DNA of 64,000 nucleotides, taken from assembly GCA_026874595.1 (NCBI GenBank), contig CM049322.1:4139900-4203899 (forward strand). The letters are read 5' to 3'. Numbering within the stretch: the first letter of the stretch is position 1; each line of letters opens with the position of its first letter. The position numbers were made by a program, and so were the translations under genes. Positions 36,660 through 48,893 of the stretch are shown one piece after another. The stretch is from Sipunculus nudus. Lineage: Eukaryota; Annelida; Sipuncula; Golfingiida; Sipunculidae. Under the pieces are notes generated by a model. The model was not told where the DNA came from and did not search any database. It saw only the letters and a list, made by a program, of their open reading frames with translations.

Positions 36660-38074
36660 CCTATAATTAGTTTTTACAAAATGTATAGCGGAAATCGTTA
36701 GGGTATCTGGGTATTTACGTATTTTTGGTGATCCTCCTTACAGACAAACTAAGAAGCAGAAAACATGAAAGACAAAGAAATAAACAGACACGAAAGAGAA
36801 TGTAGTTCCCTTTACTTGAAGGAAAATAAGATGATTCGCCGACCAGTCATCGTCCTTTTATTGGGAGATGCTTCCCTGAGCAGCTTCCTTGAAACGACGC
36901 TCCATGAAATGCTCTGTTAGGTTAATGAATATTCATACTCCATTTCTATTTGCGTTATATTTTTCTTAACAAAGCTGCTGAACCTGAATTGTTAAGTTCA
37001 AGAGTGCTTAAATATATATGTGCCTGTATAATTCTAAACATAACTCATTGAATTGCCCTTTTTATGTTCAAGACTATTCATATCCCCATATATTTGCCTA
37101 TATATCTCTAAAAAAGCGCCTTGGAATGATTTTTAATGTTTATCAATATTCGAAATCGGCGCAAATCTGGGCTAGGTAGCTTACATCGTGCTAGGTTCTG
37201 ATGCGAAGCTTGTTTGTGTCAATCGATTTTAAAATGTAATATATCATGATACTTCTTTATATGGATATGACAGCTGTGCTCTGTATTATTGACCTTCTTG
37301 CTGTGTGGGAGGTGTAAGTTTTCATACATAGAAATAGTTATTCTTATATCAGATATTTATTTGTAACACAGCTTGCATACCGGTAATTATTCGAGTTGTT
37401 GTTTACAATATGTAGCAGCGGTTATAGGTCATAAATTTAAACAAAATATTCAGAATCGATTATCGTGTGGTTCTTGTCATATGAATATGCGTGGGCAGTA
37501 CATAAATTGTACGCACAGCTAAAAAATAAAAAAAAACTATAACAAACATTCTTGTGATTTTGGTTTATACATATATTGTAAAGATAATGGGATAATGCTT
37601 TAAACCTTAGTCTATCAAAGACCCTATACCCAGATAAATTCTTAAATCTTTTCTTATAAAAAAAGGCGCAAATCATATTTGCATCACTTGCACAATGTAA
37701 GACTTATCTGGAATATTTTTTAAAAAATTACACGCAAAGTTGAAACTGACCTGTTTCAGACAGACTGGATGCGGGATGAAACCAATGATTTCCTCGAAAA
37801 AAATAAACATTTCAAAACGTTTATTTAAGGGGTCCGTGCATATAAAACAAGTCACTATCAGGAACAGCCTCGCACGAACAGTGTCTATGTTTGCTGTATA
37901 ATAACAACTTGTTCTGTCATTCCGATGAAGCATAGTGCAAATCTTATTTTTGTCTTATTTCTTTGAAGCGTCGGTAAATTTAAAGAAAAACACACCTTTT
38001 CCTTGAGTACAATCACTGTAATTTGGCCAAGTACAGATGATGTTGGCCCCTTAACTTATGGACATAGACCCACA

Positions 38075-38075
<1 letters not shown>
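36660..38075. other. no gene recognised
   Basis: AT-rich. Only chance frames were seen on both strands. Confidence 0.5.

Positions 38076-38078
<3 letters not shown>

Positions 38079-38131
<53 letters not shown>
38079..38131. repeat. TA microsatellite
   Basis: An uninterrupted TA run of about 53 bp. Confidence 0.95.
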
Positions 38132-38133
<2 letters not shown>

Positions 38134-39160
38134 CGATAAGGAGAATACACATTCCTGTGTTAAACATACAAGATTAAAAATGAGGCCACAGGTAAAATAT
38201 TAAATTACCTAATATTAATAAATACAACATAACCTCAGCATTGGTAGTAAGGTTATAGGTTTCAGGTCTTACTTTCAAGAGCACCTGAACGTTATAAAAG
38301 CGCCCAGTGTAGCTGAAACCTCCGTTATACTAAATGCACCTTGTGGTTCAATATGTGTTCTTCACCAAAATAACATTTCGGATAACATAAAAGCAGCAAA
38401 CTCCAGTCAATATTCCTGCATTTGACTATGTAAAAATCAGTTAATGCCGTTTTGTTGAAAAAAGTAGCTGATGCGGAATCTATATAATGGAAAATAGAGG
38501 TAATGACACCGTTCTGGGTAAAGCATAATTGTCCGGATACCATTTATATATAAAGCAAATAAACACGTAAAGCGAGTCATAACGTAAACAATCCAGGAGA
38601 GCTTAATTAGAGTGATATTCCAGTCAGTTAACCCCATTGATCACTCATTTATAAGTTACACATACTGCCCCTATTGGTATTTTTTAAGAGCAATTATCGT
38701 CCTTAATATGTGTAAGGCAGAGTGTTTCATTTTATTATACATGTACGGGGTACTGTCTACTCATATAACACCTGGAGTGTGGAACTGGCTCGTCCAATAA
38801 AACATGTATATAAGGCGGACGGTTATATCATATAACACACAATACCTAATATGACTCAATGTCAAATTAAAGTTTTAGGAAAATTACCTCAGTTTGAGTC
38901 AACATATCTCCATAATGGTTGTGGCAGGGTTCAGATCGGATTGTGCAGGTATCCAAAATAGTTCTGACACCAATGTCCGTCCAATATCCGTTTATAAATT
39001 ATTATTACAGCTGATATTATCATCAGGTCGAGGCACATGTCAAGCAAAACAGGCAATATCCATGTGTTGGAACGTACCGTTCTAATTGGTTGCCCTGAGT
39101 TCAAAAAGCACGGTACCTACAGAAGTGACAAATCATTCCTTTCCACTTTGCGCCATTCGA
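38132..39160. other. no gene recognised
   Basis: AT-rich, with only short overlapping frames on both strands. Confidence 0.5.

Positions 39161-39162
<2 letters not shown>

Positions 39163-39246
<84 letters not shown>
39163..39246. repeat. TA then GA microsatellite
   Basis: TA to about 39204 and then GA to 39246. The frames through it are Tyr-Ile and Arg-Glu repeats and not genes. Confidence 0.95.
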
Positions 39247-39250
<4 letters not shown>

Positions 39251-40110
39251 AAATAGAGAAGATCTGATGCCGTTGGTTACGATGATAATGCTGATAATCA
39301 CAATGACAATGAAAAAGGAGATGATCCGAGTAAACCGTAGTAACTTATTTTATTTGTTTTACGGGGCAAGGAAACTGAGTCAATAAAGATTGTTTTAGGT
39401 TTTATAACATTTTATTCACTGTGAAAAATGGTACCATGGACTTCTGGTTAAAACGACCTTACTGGTTTTGCTTTGTTTGTAATTCCTTACCAATGTTAAA
39501 GCCTGAATTGGGCTAAAATGTCCCATGCTATAAAACGCGCTATAAGTGACCTTAAAAAGCACGTTCTATTAACCACGAATGGCATACAGATGAAAGAGAC
39601 TTGAGCCGTTGTATATACATATGCATGCAACAAATCATACACTCACCTCTATATATTGGTCATCTTCTCTTCGTGAAGACAAGAATATATAGGAACCAAG
39701 TATGAGCTGTGTTTTCCACTTTTTTTAATAGTGGTAGGTTCAGTGATACAAGCTGACTCTTCTGGTAGTGGGGTCAAGTCTAGGCAGGACACATGTAATA
39801 AAAGGATTATTCAGCTTTCTATGCAAGCTCATTGCTAGTGCAAAACGAACACTAACGTATCGTGCAGGATATTAGAGTGACATATTTAAAGGATGGCTTT
39901 GGCAGGGAATGTGCTCGTCAGAATGTATATTACAGAATGTATAATACTCTCTGCCCTCACGGTCAGAGCAAGGGGTAATATAATTTTAACATATCTAAAC
40001 AGACAGCACCCAGAGAGTGCGTCATGATTCCTGGGTTCATTGGAATTGTTTTTGTTTTCGTAATTTATAAAAAAGAAATATCGATTTTTATGCACGGCTA
40101 TTTACTTGTG
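39247..40110. other. no gene recognised
   Basis: Nothing specific was seen before the fold-back element. Confidence 0.5.
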
Positions 40111-40273
40111 GTTTCGACGGTCCATCATATCAGCGGACTTTATCAGAATGCGGGACATTTGGCGCTCGCTGGTCGATGGCGTTTCACCATGATGAGCGAC
40201 TTGTAGAGTATCTACCGGCGAGCAGTAGTCGTCCCGCAGACTGATTATGTCCGCTGAAATGATTGGACGAAAC
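40111..40273. mobile_element. 163-bp fold-back (inverted repeat) element
   Basis: The left arm (40111-40175) starts GTTTCG and contains CAGCGGAC, GCGGGAC, CGCTCGCTGGTCGAT. The right arm (40207-40273) has the reverse complement in the same order: GTTTCG, CAGCGGAC, GCGGGAC, TGCTCGCCGGTAGAT. The arms are about 65 bp, roughly 80 percent matching by eye, around a loop of about 30 bp. It abuts the point where LINE ORF1 similarity ends (about 40290), so it may have inserted into or truncated that LINE. It could also be a structured RNA. Confidence 0.65.
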
Positions 40274-40284
40274 TGTTAAAATAA

Positions 40285-40887
40285 TAGATTGTCTCACAAT
40301 CTGACCACGATTCAGGTCCATTTTCTTCTTCAATAACAAAAAATAGTAAGTTATCTCTTTTAGACTGTTCTTCTAATTTGTCCACTTTTGATTTGAGTCT
40401 TTTGTTTTCGGTTTTAATTTCTCTTATTACTTCTTGAAGCCGTAGTAATTGACTGGACATTGATTTGGTGACATCAAGCATATTTTCTTCATTTATTTCA
40501 GATGGTTCATATATACTGGGATCATTACTTCTTGATTGGCTTTCAAATGTTTAAATCACTAGATCACCTAATATAGCTCACCAGTTGCTCGGTGCTGTTT
40601 GTGCTCTGACTGTCGGCTCTTTCTTGGCTCGTGTTCCTCAGGACTCTCACATGGGATGTCAGAGTTTGCTGCTTGTCACGAGCCTTGTTGCTGTTCCCCT
40701 TCGGCGGCGGTCCAGGGTTGAGTTCAACGTCACCTGCGAGGACCAGCATGATAGCAAGGCATGTCGCTAGCCGCAGTGGCAAGGACGCACCTGTCAAACT
40801 GATTGCCGGGGCTCTGAATATTTCCCTTGCTTTTGGTTGCGTAAAACTATCTATGCGAGCTCGCCACACCTCCGTAGTGACCCCCAT
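40285..40887 (-). mobile_element. LINE ORF1 fragment with 2A ribosome-skipping peptide
   Basis: The minus-strand frame from ATG at 40887 runs 107 codons. After a hydrophobic stretch (residues about 37-51) it carries GDVELNPGP (core 40708-40731), an exact D-x-E-x-N-P-G-P 2A motif, which makes ribosomes skip a peptide bond before the last Pro. 2A sequences at the N terminus of ORF1 are known from APE-type LINEs (CR1, L2 and others) of marine invertebrates. After a stop at 40564 and a one-base frame change, the second block (40481 downward) shows a coiled coil (IREIKTENKRLKSKVDKLEE) and SKRDNLLFF, the typical LINE ORF1 coiled coil and R-x-N-L-x-x-F entry. No reverse transcriptase follows; similarity ends at the fold-back element. 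It is a dead, 3'-truncated copy. Confidence 0.8.
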
Positions 40888-40984
40888 GACACAAAACAGA
40901 GTATATACAATAGAAACAGTCAGTTTAAGCCCTGAGTAACGTATACTTTCCTATCTACATTACTTTTTCGTGGAGCTGAAACGA

Positions 40985-43915
40985 TGTTCGTCCTGTCAAA
41001 ACAAACTTCACGTGATATACTACATACTACAGCGACAAACTACAAACTACACCAACATACTACATGGACATATGGACATACAACATACTGCACCGACATA
41101 CTACATACTACACTAACATACTACATGGACACATCGACATACTACCATACTAAACTGACATACTACACGGACACGTCGACAAACTACATGGACACATCGG
41201 CATACTAAATGAACGCATCGGTCTCACCGACATCCTACATCGACCCATGGACATACGATATACTACACTGACATACTTCATGGACATATCCACATAGTAC
41301 ATACTACACCGACATACTTCATGGACACATCGACATACTACACCAACATACTACATGGGCACATCGACATACTACACACTACATCAACATAATACATGGA
41401 CACATCGACATACTACATACTACATCGACATAATACATGGACACATCGACATACTACACACTACATCGACATAATACATGGACACATCGACATACTACAC
41501 ACTACATCGACATAATACATGGACACATCGACATAATACATGGACACATCGACATAATACATGGACACATCGACATACTACACACTACATCGACATAATA
41601 CATGGACACATCGACATACTACACACTACATCGACATAATACATGGACACATCGACATACTACACACTACATCGACATAATACATGGACACATCGACATA
41701 CTACACACTACATCGACATAATACATGGACACATCGACATACTACATACTACATCGACATAATACATGGACACATCGACATACTACATACTACATCGACA
41801 TAATACATGGACACATCGACATACTACACACTACATCGACATAATACATGGACACATCGACATACTACACACTACATCGACATAATACATGGACACATCG
41901 ACATACGACATACTACATCGACATAATGCATGGACACATCGACATACTACACACTACATCGACATAATACATGGACACATCGACATACTACACACTACAT
42001 CGACATAATACATGGACACATTGACATACTACATACTACATCGACATAATACATGGACACATCGACATACTACACACTACATCGACATAATACATGGACA
42101 CATCGACATACTACATACTACATCGACATAATACATGGACACATCGACATACTACACACTACATCGACATAATACATGGACACATCGACATACTACACAC
42201 TACATCGACATAATACATGGACACATCGACATACGACATACTACATCGACATAATGCATGGACACATCGACATACTACACACTACATCGACATAATACAT
42301 GGACACATCGACATACTACACACTACATCGACATAATACATGGACACATTGACATACTACATACTACATCGACATAATACATGGACACATTGACATACTA
42401 CATACTACATCGACATAATACATGGACACATCGACATACTACACACTACATCGACATAATACATGGACACATCGACATACTACACACTACATCGACATGA
42501 TATATGGACACATCGACATACTACATACTACATCGACATGATACATGGACACATCGACATACTACATACTACATCGACATGATACATGGACACATCGACA
42601 TACTACATACAACATCGACATAATACATGGACACATCGACATACTACATACTACATCGATATAATACATGGACACATCGACATATTACACACTACATCGA
42701 CATAATACATGGACACATCGACATACTACACACTACATCGACATAATACATGGACACATCGACATACTACATACTACATCGACATAATACATGGACACAT
42801 CGACATACTACACACTACATCGACATAATACATGGACACATCGACATACTACACACTACATCGACATAATACATGGACACATCGACATACTACACACTAC
42901 ATCGACATAATACATGGACACATCGACATACTACACACTACATCGACATAATACATGGACACATCGACATACTACACACTACATCGACATAATACATGGA
43001 CACATCGACATACTACATACTACATCGACATAATACATGGACACATCGACATACTACATACTACATCGACATTATACATGGACACATCGACATACTACAT
43101 ACTAAATCGACATTATACATGGACACATCGACATACTACATACTACATCGACATAATACATGGACACATCGACATACTACATACTACATCGACATAATAC
43201 ATGGACACATCGACATACTACATACTACATCGACATTATACATGGACACATCGACATACTACATACTACATCGACATAATACATGGAGACATCGACATAC
43301 TACCTACCACTCCGAGAGCCTACATCGACCCTTGGACAAACGATATACTACACTGACATGCTTCATGAACACCTCCACATATAAAATGCTACACCGACAT
43401 ACTACATGGACTTATGGACATATTACACACGATATCGACATACTCTATACTACACCGACATACTTCATGGACACACTGACATACTACATACTACACTGAC
43501 ATACCACATACTACACCCACATACTAAATGGACACACTGACATACTACATACAACACTGACATACGACATACTACACTGACATACTACATACTACACTAA
43601 CATACTACATACTAAACCCACATACTAAATGGACACATCGACGTACTATACTACACTATCGTGCATCATGGACATATCGACATACTACATACTAATAGTC
43701 ATACAACATGGACACTTCGACATACTACAGACTACACTGACATACTACATGGACACATCCACATACAACATACTACACCGACATACTACATGGACCATAG
43801 ACATATTACATACTACACCGACATACTACATGGACTGATCTACATATTACACACGACACCGACATACTACATACTACACCGACATACTACATGGACACAC
43901 TGATATACTACATAC
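40985..43915. repeat. 41-bp satellite array, about 70 copies
   Basis: The unit is 41 bp (for example ACATGG at 41641 and 41682), built of a 21-bp part (ACATAATACATGGACACATCG) and a related 20-bp part (ACATACTACACACTACATCG). At 41520-41575 the 21-bp part alone is repeated. The core (41.4-43.3 kb) is nearly homogeneous and the edges are strongly diverged, as expected from unequal exchange. The plus strand lacks stops in all three frames. Since 41 is not divisible by 3, any frame cycles through the same 41-residue Tyr/His/Thr-rich peptide; those open frames are not genes. Confidence 0.95.
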
Positions 43916-44325
43916 CAGATTATTAGCTGTCAGAGCACCTTTACATGTAGGTCTGAGGAAGGCATTTTAAGGTCCAATGAGAGGGCAAATATGTTTCATT
44001 TTTGACAACGCCTCATGGCCTACAAGTACACTGTGAATTGACATTAACCAGACAAATCGTTAGACTTTTAAGTGTACTCTCTAACAACATCAAACATGAT
44101 CGAGCAAAGCTCTCTTTTTACCCAGCATATTGGTAAACCCCTCGGCATGTTTGTTGAATTTCTAACCGCATGAATACTGGCATGGCTCGCACGGGTAACT
44201 AGACGCAGCCAATGTGTACGCGATACAGGAAATGACTCGTTACAATAGAGAGGGGGTTTCGGTTTGGGTTGCGAGTACACATGTATTTTCTTGTGTTTAT
44301 TCATCATTCGTAGCATAATGTTAAG
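43916..44325. other. flank between satellite and gypsy remnant
   Basis: It may include degraded gypsy sequence. No motif could be named. Confidence 0.4.
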
Positions 44326-44328
44326 ATT

Positions 44329-45335
44329 ATGGGCTGTTTACCACAATATGAATGCAACATGATGGAAGACCTCTGCGATGCACTTCTGGATTTTTCATGT
44401 AGCACGACTCAAGTAGGCTTACCAGCCCAATTATCATTGCCTTCTGAGTCGGGTTGCCACGGTTACTTCCAAGCTGATCAAGGTTTGTTTATCTTTGTTC
44501 GCATGCCATTTGGGTTAGTAAATGCGGGTGCAGTCTTTTGCAGGATGGTTTGCAAAGTATTACGGATATTGGACAACAAGGAGAGCCACATCAATGATAT
44601 CATCATCAATGCCGAGGACAGGTAAACCTAAATTAAGGCGGTCAAGATGGTATCCGACAGACTGAACACACCCTAACAGCTAGACCAGCCAATTGTGAAT
44701 TAGGAGGCGCGAGGCTGGAGTTGTTAGGCCACATGTTAGGTAGAGTTGAGATACGTCCTCAAACTGGCACGGTTGGTAAAATCATTTATATAGCTGAACC
44801 AACGAACAAGTCACAGTGAAAAAATTTGCTAGCATAGCCAAACCTTTAACGGATTTGACAAAGAAGGGACACTCTACGGAACTACAGTGGTCTGAGGAGA
44901 CTGATCAGGCATTCGAAAATTTGAGGGGTAAGATTGCTACACAGCCGGTTTAACGCTTACCTGATTTTGATGAAGTATTCATACTGTGTACAGATGCTTC
45001 ACACGCTGGAATTGGAGGATTGCTTATGCAGCAGCATGGAGAGGACAGATTTTTGGTTCTGTACATGACAGGAAGTTGGGCGATGCCGAGAGCCGATACT
45101 CAACAGTGGAGCGATAATGTCTTGCTTTGTGTAGCCAACAGGGATGTTGTACCCTTATCTGTAAAGCAGAGAATTCGAAATTGATCATCAACCACTGATA
45201 TTTCTTGACGGATCCAAAATTATCAACCGAAGGATCATAAAATGGGCACTGGCAATGCAGATTTTCCGGTACAGGGAAAAAGTTGTTAAAGGCAAATATA
45301 AGGAACTTGCAGATTGTTTAAGCCGATGTGTATAA
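44329..45335 (+). pseudogene. Ty3/gypsy retrotransposon pol remnant (RT and RNase H)
   Basis: Reverse transcriptase motifs are visible in order: GCHGYFQADQGLFIF, RMPFGLVNAG (44511 onward), and HINDIII where the catalytic Y-x-D-D should be, so the active site is lost. In other frames follow LELLGHMLGRVEIRPQTG, then AKPLTDLTKKG and LQW (connection), LCTDASHAGIGG (RNase H, about 44990), HQPLIFL (about 45187) and KELADCLSR (about 45310), the usual C-terminal RNase H signature. The YYR-x-F segment before KPLTDL is deleted. Several stops and frame changes break it. No integrase, protease or LTRs were recognised, so it is an old internal fragment. Confidence 0.85.
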
Positions 45336-47780
45336 GCATCAAGTTACTGATGACACGCCCTAAATCGCTTTTTGATAAGGGCAGATAACGATAAGACAGT
45401 AATCATGTAAGACTGTTAATTTAAATTTGGTAAGATTTTTAGTTTCGTTGCTGAGAAATTTTTTGTTGGAGATTCACATGGGGTTCGAGAAATTTCCACA
45501 CACAAAGTTACCCATTATACACATTGTTGCGGTCGCTCGCTTGTTTTGCTGTGCTGGTTGAGTGAGCGCTCATTGTAAGTCACAAGTTCAGGGTAGGGGG
45601 TGGGGGGCAGGAGCAAGTGGGTCAGAGAAACAGACAGTGATGTTTTTAATACATCTTTGTATGTCTTTTGATTATTTCAATTATTTTACAAATAATCATA
45701 CAATTTGTAAAGCGGCTTAGGAATTTATTGCATACTGTATAAGCTGCGCTTAAGATATAAATATTTGTATTTGTGTATACATATATATATATATAACACT
45801 CTACATATTAGCTTACCTTGCCATTTTCATTGCGAATACGACCATAACCTTCACGGCTGTAAACCATTTGGATATTAATAGATAGTATAACAACACATCC
45901 CAGTCCCCGGGATACATCGATTTCGATGCAAAATTTTATCGTAAATCTTAGGTTTATTTTCCATTGTAGTATACTTTGGGACATTAGAAAATAGCAATCT
46001 TAAGTTGCACAGACGGTAGTTCTGTCCTGCAGCTAAAAGAAAAACAAAAACAACCGGATCACAATATTTCTGGAATGTCTTGGCAGAGTTGGATGATATT
46101 GGTATCTAGTTCTATGTTTTCAAGCATTGCAGACATGATAACCATGATTTTACAGCAATCCGAGGTCAAAATCAAGACCAAACATAAAGGTCACGGTCAT
46201 TTTGAGGCTCTAAACCAGATAATAGCTTATTTTTACTCGAAATATATATATATTTTTTATTATTTTGACACAATCTCTTTTTTTTATTTTTTTTTTTGAC
46301 AAAATCTAAGTTTTAAAAAAAATTAATTAAGGTCAAGGTCATTAGGTATATAAAACAAATAAAAATAAAGGATAAAAGAAGAAAACAGAAGATACCTGTG
46401 AGTATATAACAGAATTATCTTTTCTGTTGGTTCAATGTAACCATGGAGTGTAATCCTGTAAACGGACAAATGGTACTTATTTGACCGATGGCAATTTAAA
46501 GAGCAGGGTTTTATTAATTAGATTTTGGGAATATCTATAAGCACTGACCCGTGGTCCACATTGTAAGTAGTTAAGGGTGAAATGACCTTGAGATATATGA
46601 TCACAAGGATATGCTGCCAGGCGGTGTAAAACTCCGATGTAAAACTCCTTTAAATTAATTGAACAGATATGACAGCTTCAAGACCATCGTATACTTTAAA
46701 GCCAACAATACTTCAGCCTGAATTGAAAAAAAATGTGATTCCTCTCTTACTCTTGATAATAATTATCTGTCAGTTATTTTTGTTGACAATGGTTCTCATA
46801 TCACCTCCATGACTGACGCATGAGCTTATTTATGTATAAGCTGTTAATAGAAACTGAACATGCGCCAATGTTGACAAACTTAAAAACCATTTTCATCAGT
46901 TTCATCACAAGATGAAATTATGCAGTTTGTTTAGCGCTACCCAACCGGTGAGATACCGTCAGTGGAGTCAAAGACATGCCAGGTATGTTAATCAGTGTAC
47001 TGTCACTCTTTCAGTCAAACGCTGTGCATGGATATCGCTGTGATGGACGCCCATGGAAGCTGCCAAAATACAAAAGAAATAATGATAAAATCCTTGATAT
47101 TACTTTTTTTTTAATTTTATGTAGGGGGCATATGATATCGTTGATTTGCAATAGTGTCACGATCAAGAATATTTTTTTTCATTTACCGTCTGAGATTTGG
47201 AGATTAAGGTCTCATAGTATAGTCAACTTGCCTTAATTTGTTTTGAATCTTTAGCTTTAAAATCCATTTTTAATTTACTTTTAACCCCAATTGTATATAT
47301 AAGGGGTTACACCCTTAAACTCCCCCCGGGACCGTCTATTGGTTTACTGGCCTTAATGCAAATTATACTGGGGTTACATCCGGCTTTTCATATATTAGCA
47401 TGTTCATTATAAGAACAAAAATGTGCATTTCGAATAATACTAAAAACAACGATTAGTCTTCTGGTTAATAAAGAATATAAAATATATTCCGAACAGAAGC
47501 CCATATTCATATTCAAACATATAAAGACTTGAAAATCACCCTTTGCCTTCTATGTAACATGACTAAATTCCCACATTAATTAACTGTGCCAGTAACTTCA
47601 CTTCTCCGGAAGTTGTCCATGAAGGAAGATTGGAAAGATAATGTAATTGTTGTTTGTGACACTTCATGAGGAAGTTAATATTCCCTCTGTGTAAAAAATA
47701 TCGCATAAAATAATTATGATATTTACATGGGAAGGATCAATTGTTAAGTAGTTTATTATAATTGCTGTTAACGAAGTTCA
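45336..47780. other. no gene recognised; degenerate repeats
   Basis: It contains a short TA run (45779-45795), AAGGTCACGG/AAGGTCAAGG repeat fragments (about 46160-46350) and T-rich runs near 46280-46300. A potential exon end CCAG|GTATGT (46982) with an open frame from ATG 46912, and a TCTTTCAG acceptor-like site at about 47013, are not convincing as a gene. Confidence 0.4.
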
Positions 47781-47785
47781 TAGAG

Positions 47786-47788
<3 letters not shown>

Positions 47789-47855
<67 letters not shown>
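47789..47855. repeat. TA microsatellite (left of palindrome)
   Basis: A TA run interrupted once by TG. It directly abuts the palindrome. Confidence 0.95.
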
Positions 47856-47858
<3 letters not shown>

Positions 47859-47924
47859 AAAGGGTATACACAGAAAAGTGGTTCACTGCCAGTGGGAACC
47901 ACTTTTCTGTGTATACCTTTTCCA
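47856..47924. repeat. near-perfect 69-bp palindrome
   Basis: TGGAAAGGGTATACACAGAA (start of the left arm) is matched by its reverse complement at the right end (GTATACCTTTTCCA), and the pairing continues to the centre through AAGTGGTTC / GAACCACTT and CACTG / CAGTG. There is one mismatch and a two-base bulge, with almost no loop. On one side it abuts a TA microsatellite, and another begins about 40 bp beyond the other side. It could be a MITE-like insert in TA, a small-RNA hairpin, or an assembly fold-back. Confidence 0.8.
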
Positions 47925-47961
47925 TCTATAAAACAATGAACCAGCATGGCTACTCATACAT

Positions 47962-47985
47962 CTATATATATATATATATATATAT
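47962..47985. repeat. TA microsatellite (right of palindrome)
   Basis: An uninterrupted TA run of about 24 bp. Confidence 0.95.
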
Positions 47986-48108
47986 TTGTAATTAAATCGA
48001 TGTAACCCGGGGACTACGTGACAGGTGTACATTTTGGTCTACTGGACAAAGGAATAATATGCTTAAACACAATAAGCATAGGCAACTTATAAGCATTAGG
48101 CAATCATT

Positions 48109-48193
48109 TCAAGCTCTGTTTACACATATCTCATTACAGAATTTAATCATATTTGTGGAAGCTCTATAGGAACAGGTGAACATTTTGCATTTC
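48109..48193 (-). CDS. candidate terminal cysteine-rich exon after the ADAM-like exon
   Basis: On the minus strand GGAAACAG| precedes a segment that, entered in phase 2, reads KCKMFTCSYRASTN, then CNEIC, and a stop at 48109. Phase 2 is exactly what the ADAM-like exon at 48733 leaves. The closely spaced cysteines would suit the cysteine-rich region after a reprolysin domain, although the protein would be short. Support is phase and cysteine pattern only. Confidence 0.25.
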
Positions 48194-48732
48194 CTGTTTC
48201 CGCGAGTTTGAGTTTCAGAAAATGTAAAGATACGGAGGGCCCTAGGCCCTGATTCAGAGTAACAAAGTACTTGATACACAATCGTAATTGCCAACAGGTG
48301 GAGCTGCGATAACCCCTTTGAATAAAATGAGTTGTCTCTGGGTTTATGGAGAGATAAGGAAAATGACCGCCCCTGGGACACACTTTGTATCATTTCCTAC
48401 AGTTCAACGTTCAAACCGTGAATATCTGACGTGTGGTCACAGAGGAGTTCCGTGGCACAAGTCTAGTGCGACCACCGTCAGTAGATATATGCTCCCAACG
48501 CTTTCAAGCCCCAGATATGTTAGAGTAAACAACACGAATAATGCTATACTTTTCAAGCACATTTCCGTAAATATACAAATTCATCAGCCAATAACAATGC
48601 ACTAAAGAACTAAAATGGTACTTGAATCAACTCCAGTTTTTGTTTAAACCCAAGCATGATTATTTATGATATACCCGATAATATTATATTATGTATATAA
48701 TATGTAATAAAACGCCACGTTACTCTACTCAC
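48194..48732. other. presumed intron of the ADAM-like locus
   Basis: Open frames on both strands (48288-48605 plus, 48147-48383 minus) have no recognised domain. Confidence 0.35.
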
Positions 48733-48893
48733 ATGTTTAGATTCATGATGCATCCTCTGGAGCTATAAATAGAACACGGCGAGAAGCGGGGAACGTTCTG
48801 GAAGCTAAATCCGCTTAGAGTTCCCGGAGAGCTGGAAATCATGTAATGGTCCTTGCCTCTATAATTGTTTCCGTCACCATCATGGCGGGCACC
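48733..48893 (-). pseudogene. reprolysin (ADAM/ADAMTS-like) metalloprotease exon
   Basis: The minus-strand frame reads GARHDGDGNNY, GKDHYMIS, and RFSPCSIYSSRG. These match the C-terminal half of reprolysin domains: the third zinc-binding His in G-x-x-H-D-G, the (Y)IM Met-turn, and F-S-x-C-S. The exon ends at AAC AT|GTGAGT, an ideal donor (phase 2). Upstream a pyrimidine-rich tract ends CCATTCTTG|GT, where an acceptor AG would be expected; the dinucleotide is TG. Continuing upstream in frame gives VFTTLLFSIL in place of the catalytic H-E-x-x-H, then a stop. The catalytic exon was not found on this strand before the 61-bp satellite. It is either a broken gene fragment or an exon with a non-canonical acceptor. 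Confidence 0.6.

Noticed and set aside
42955-43903. Long open frames (up to 167 codons) in the 41-bp array
   Set aside because: The satellite unit has no stop in any plus frame; there are no splice sites or domain.
46912-47236. Possible exon pair (donor at 46982, acceptor near 47013)
   Set aside because: The implied intron would be about 30 bp, too short, and no domain is seen.
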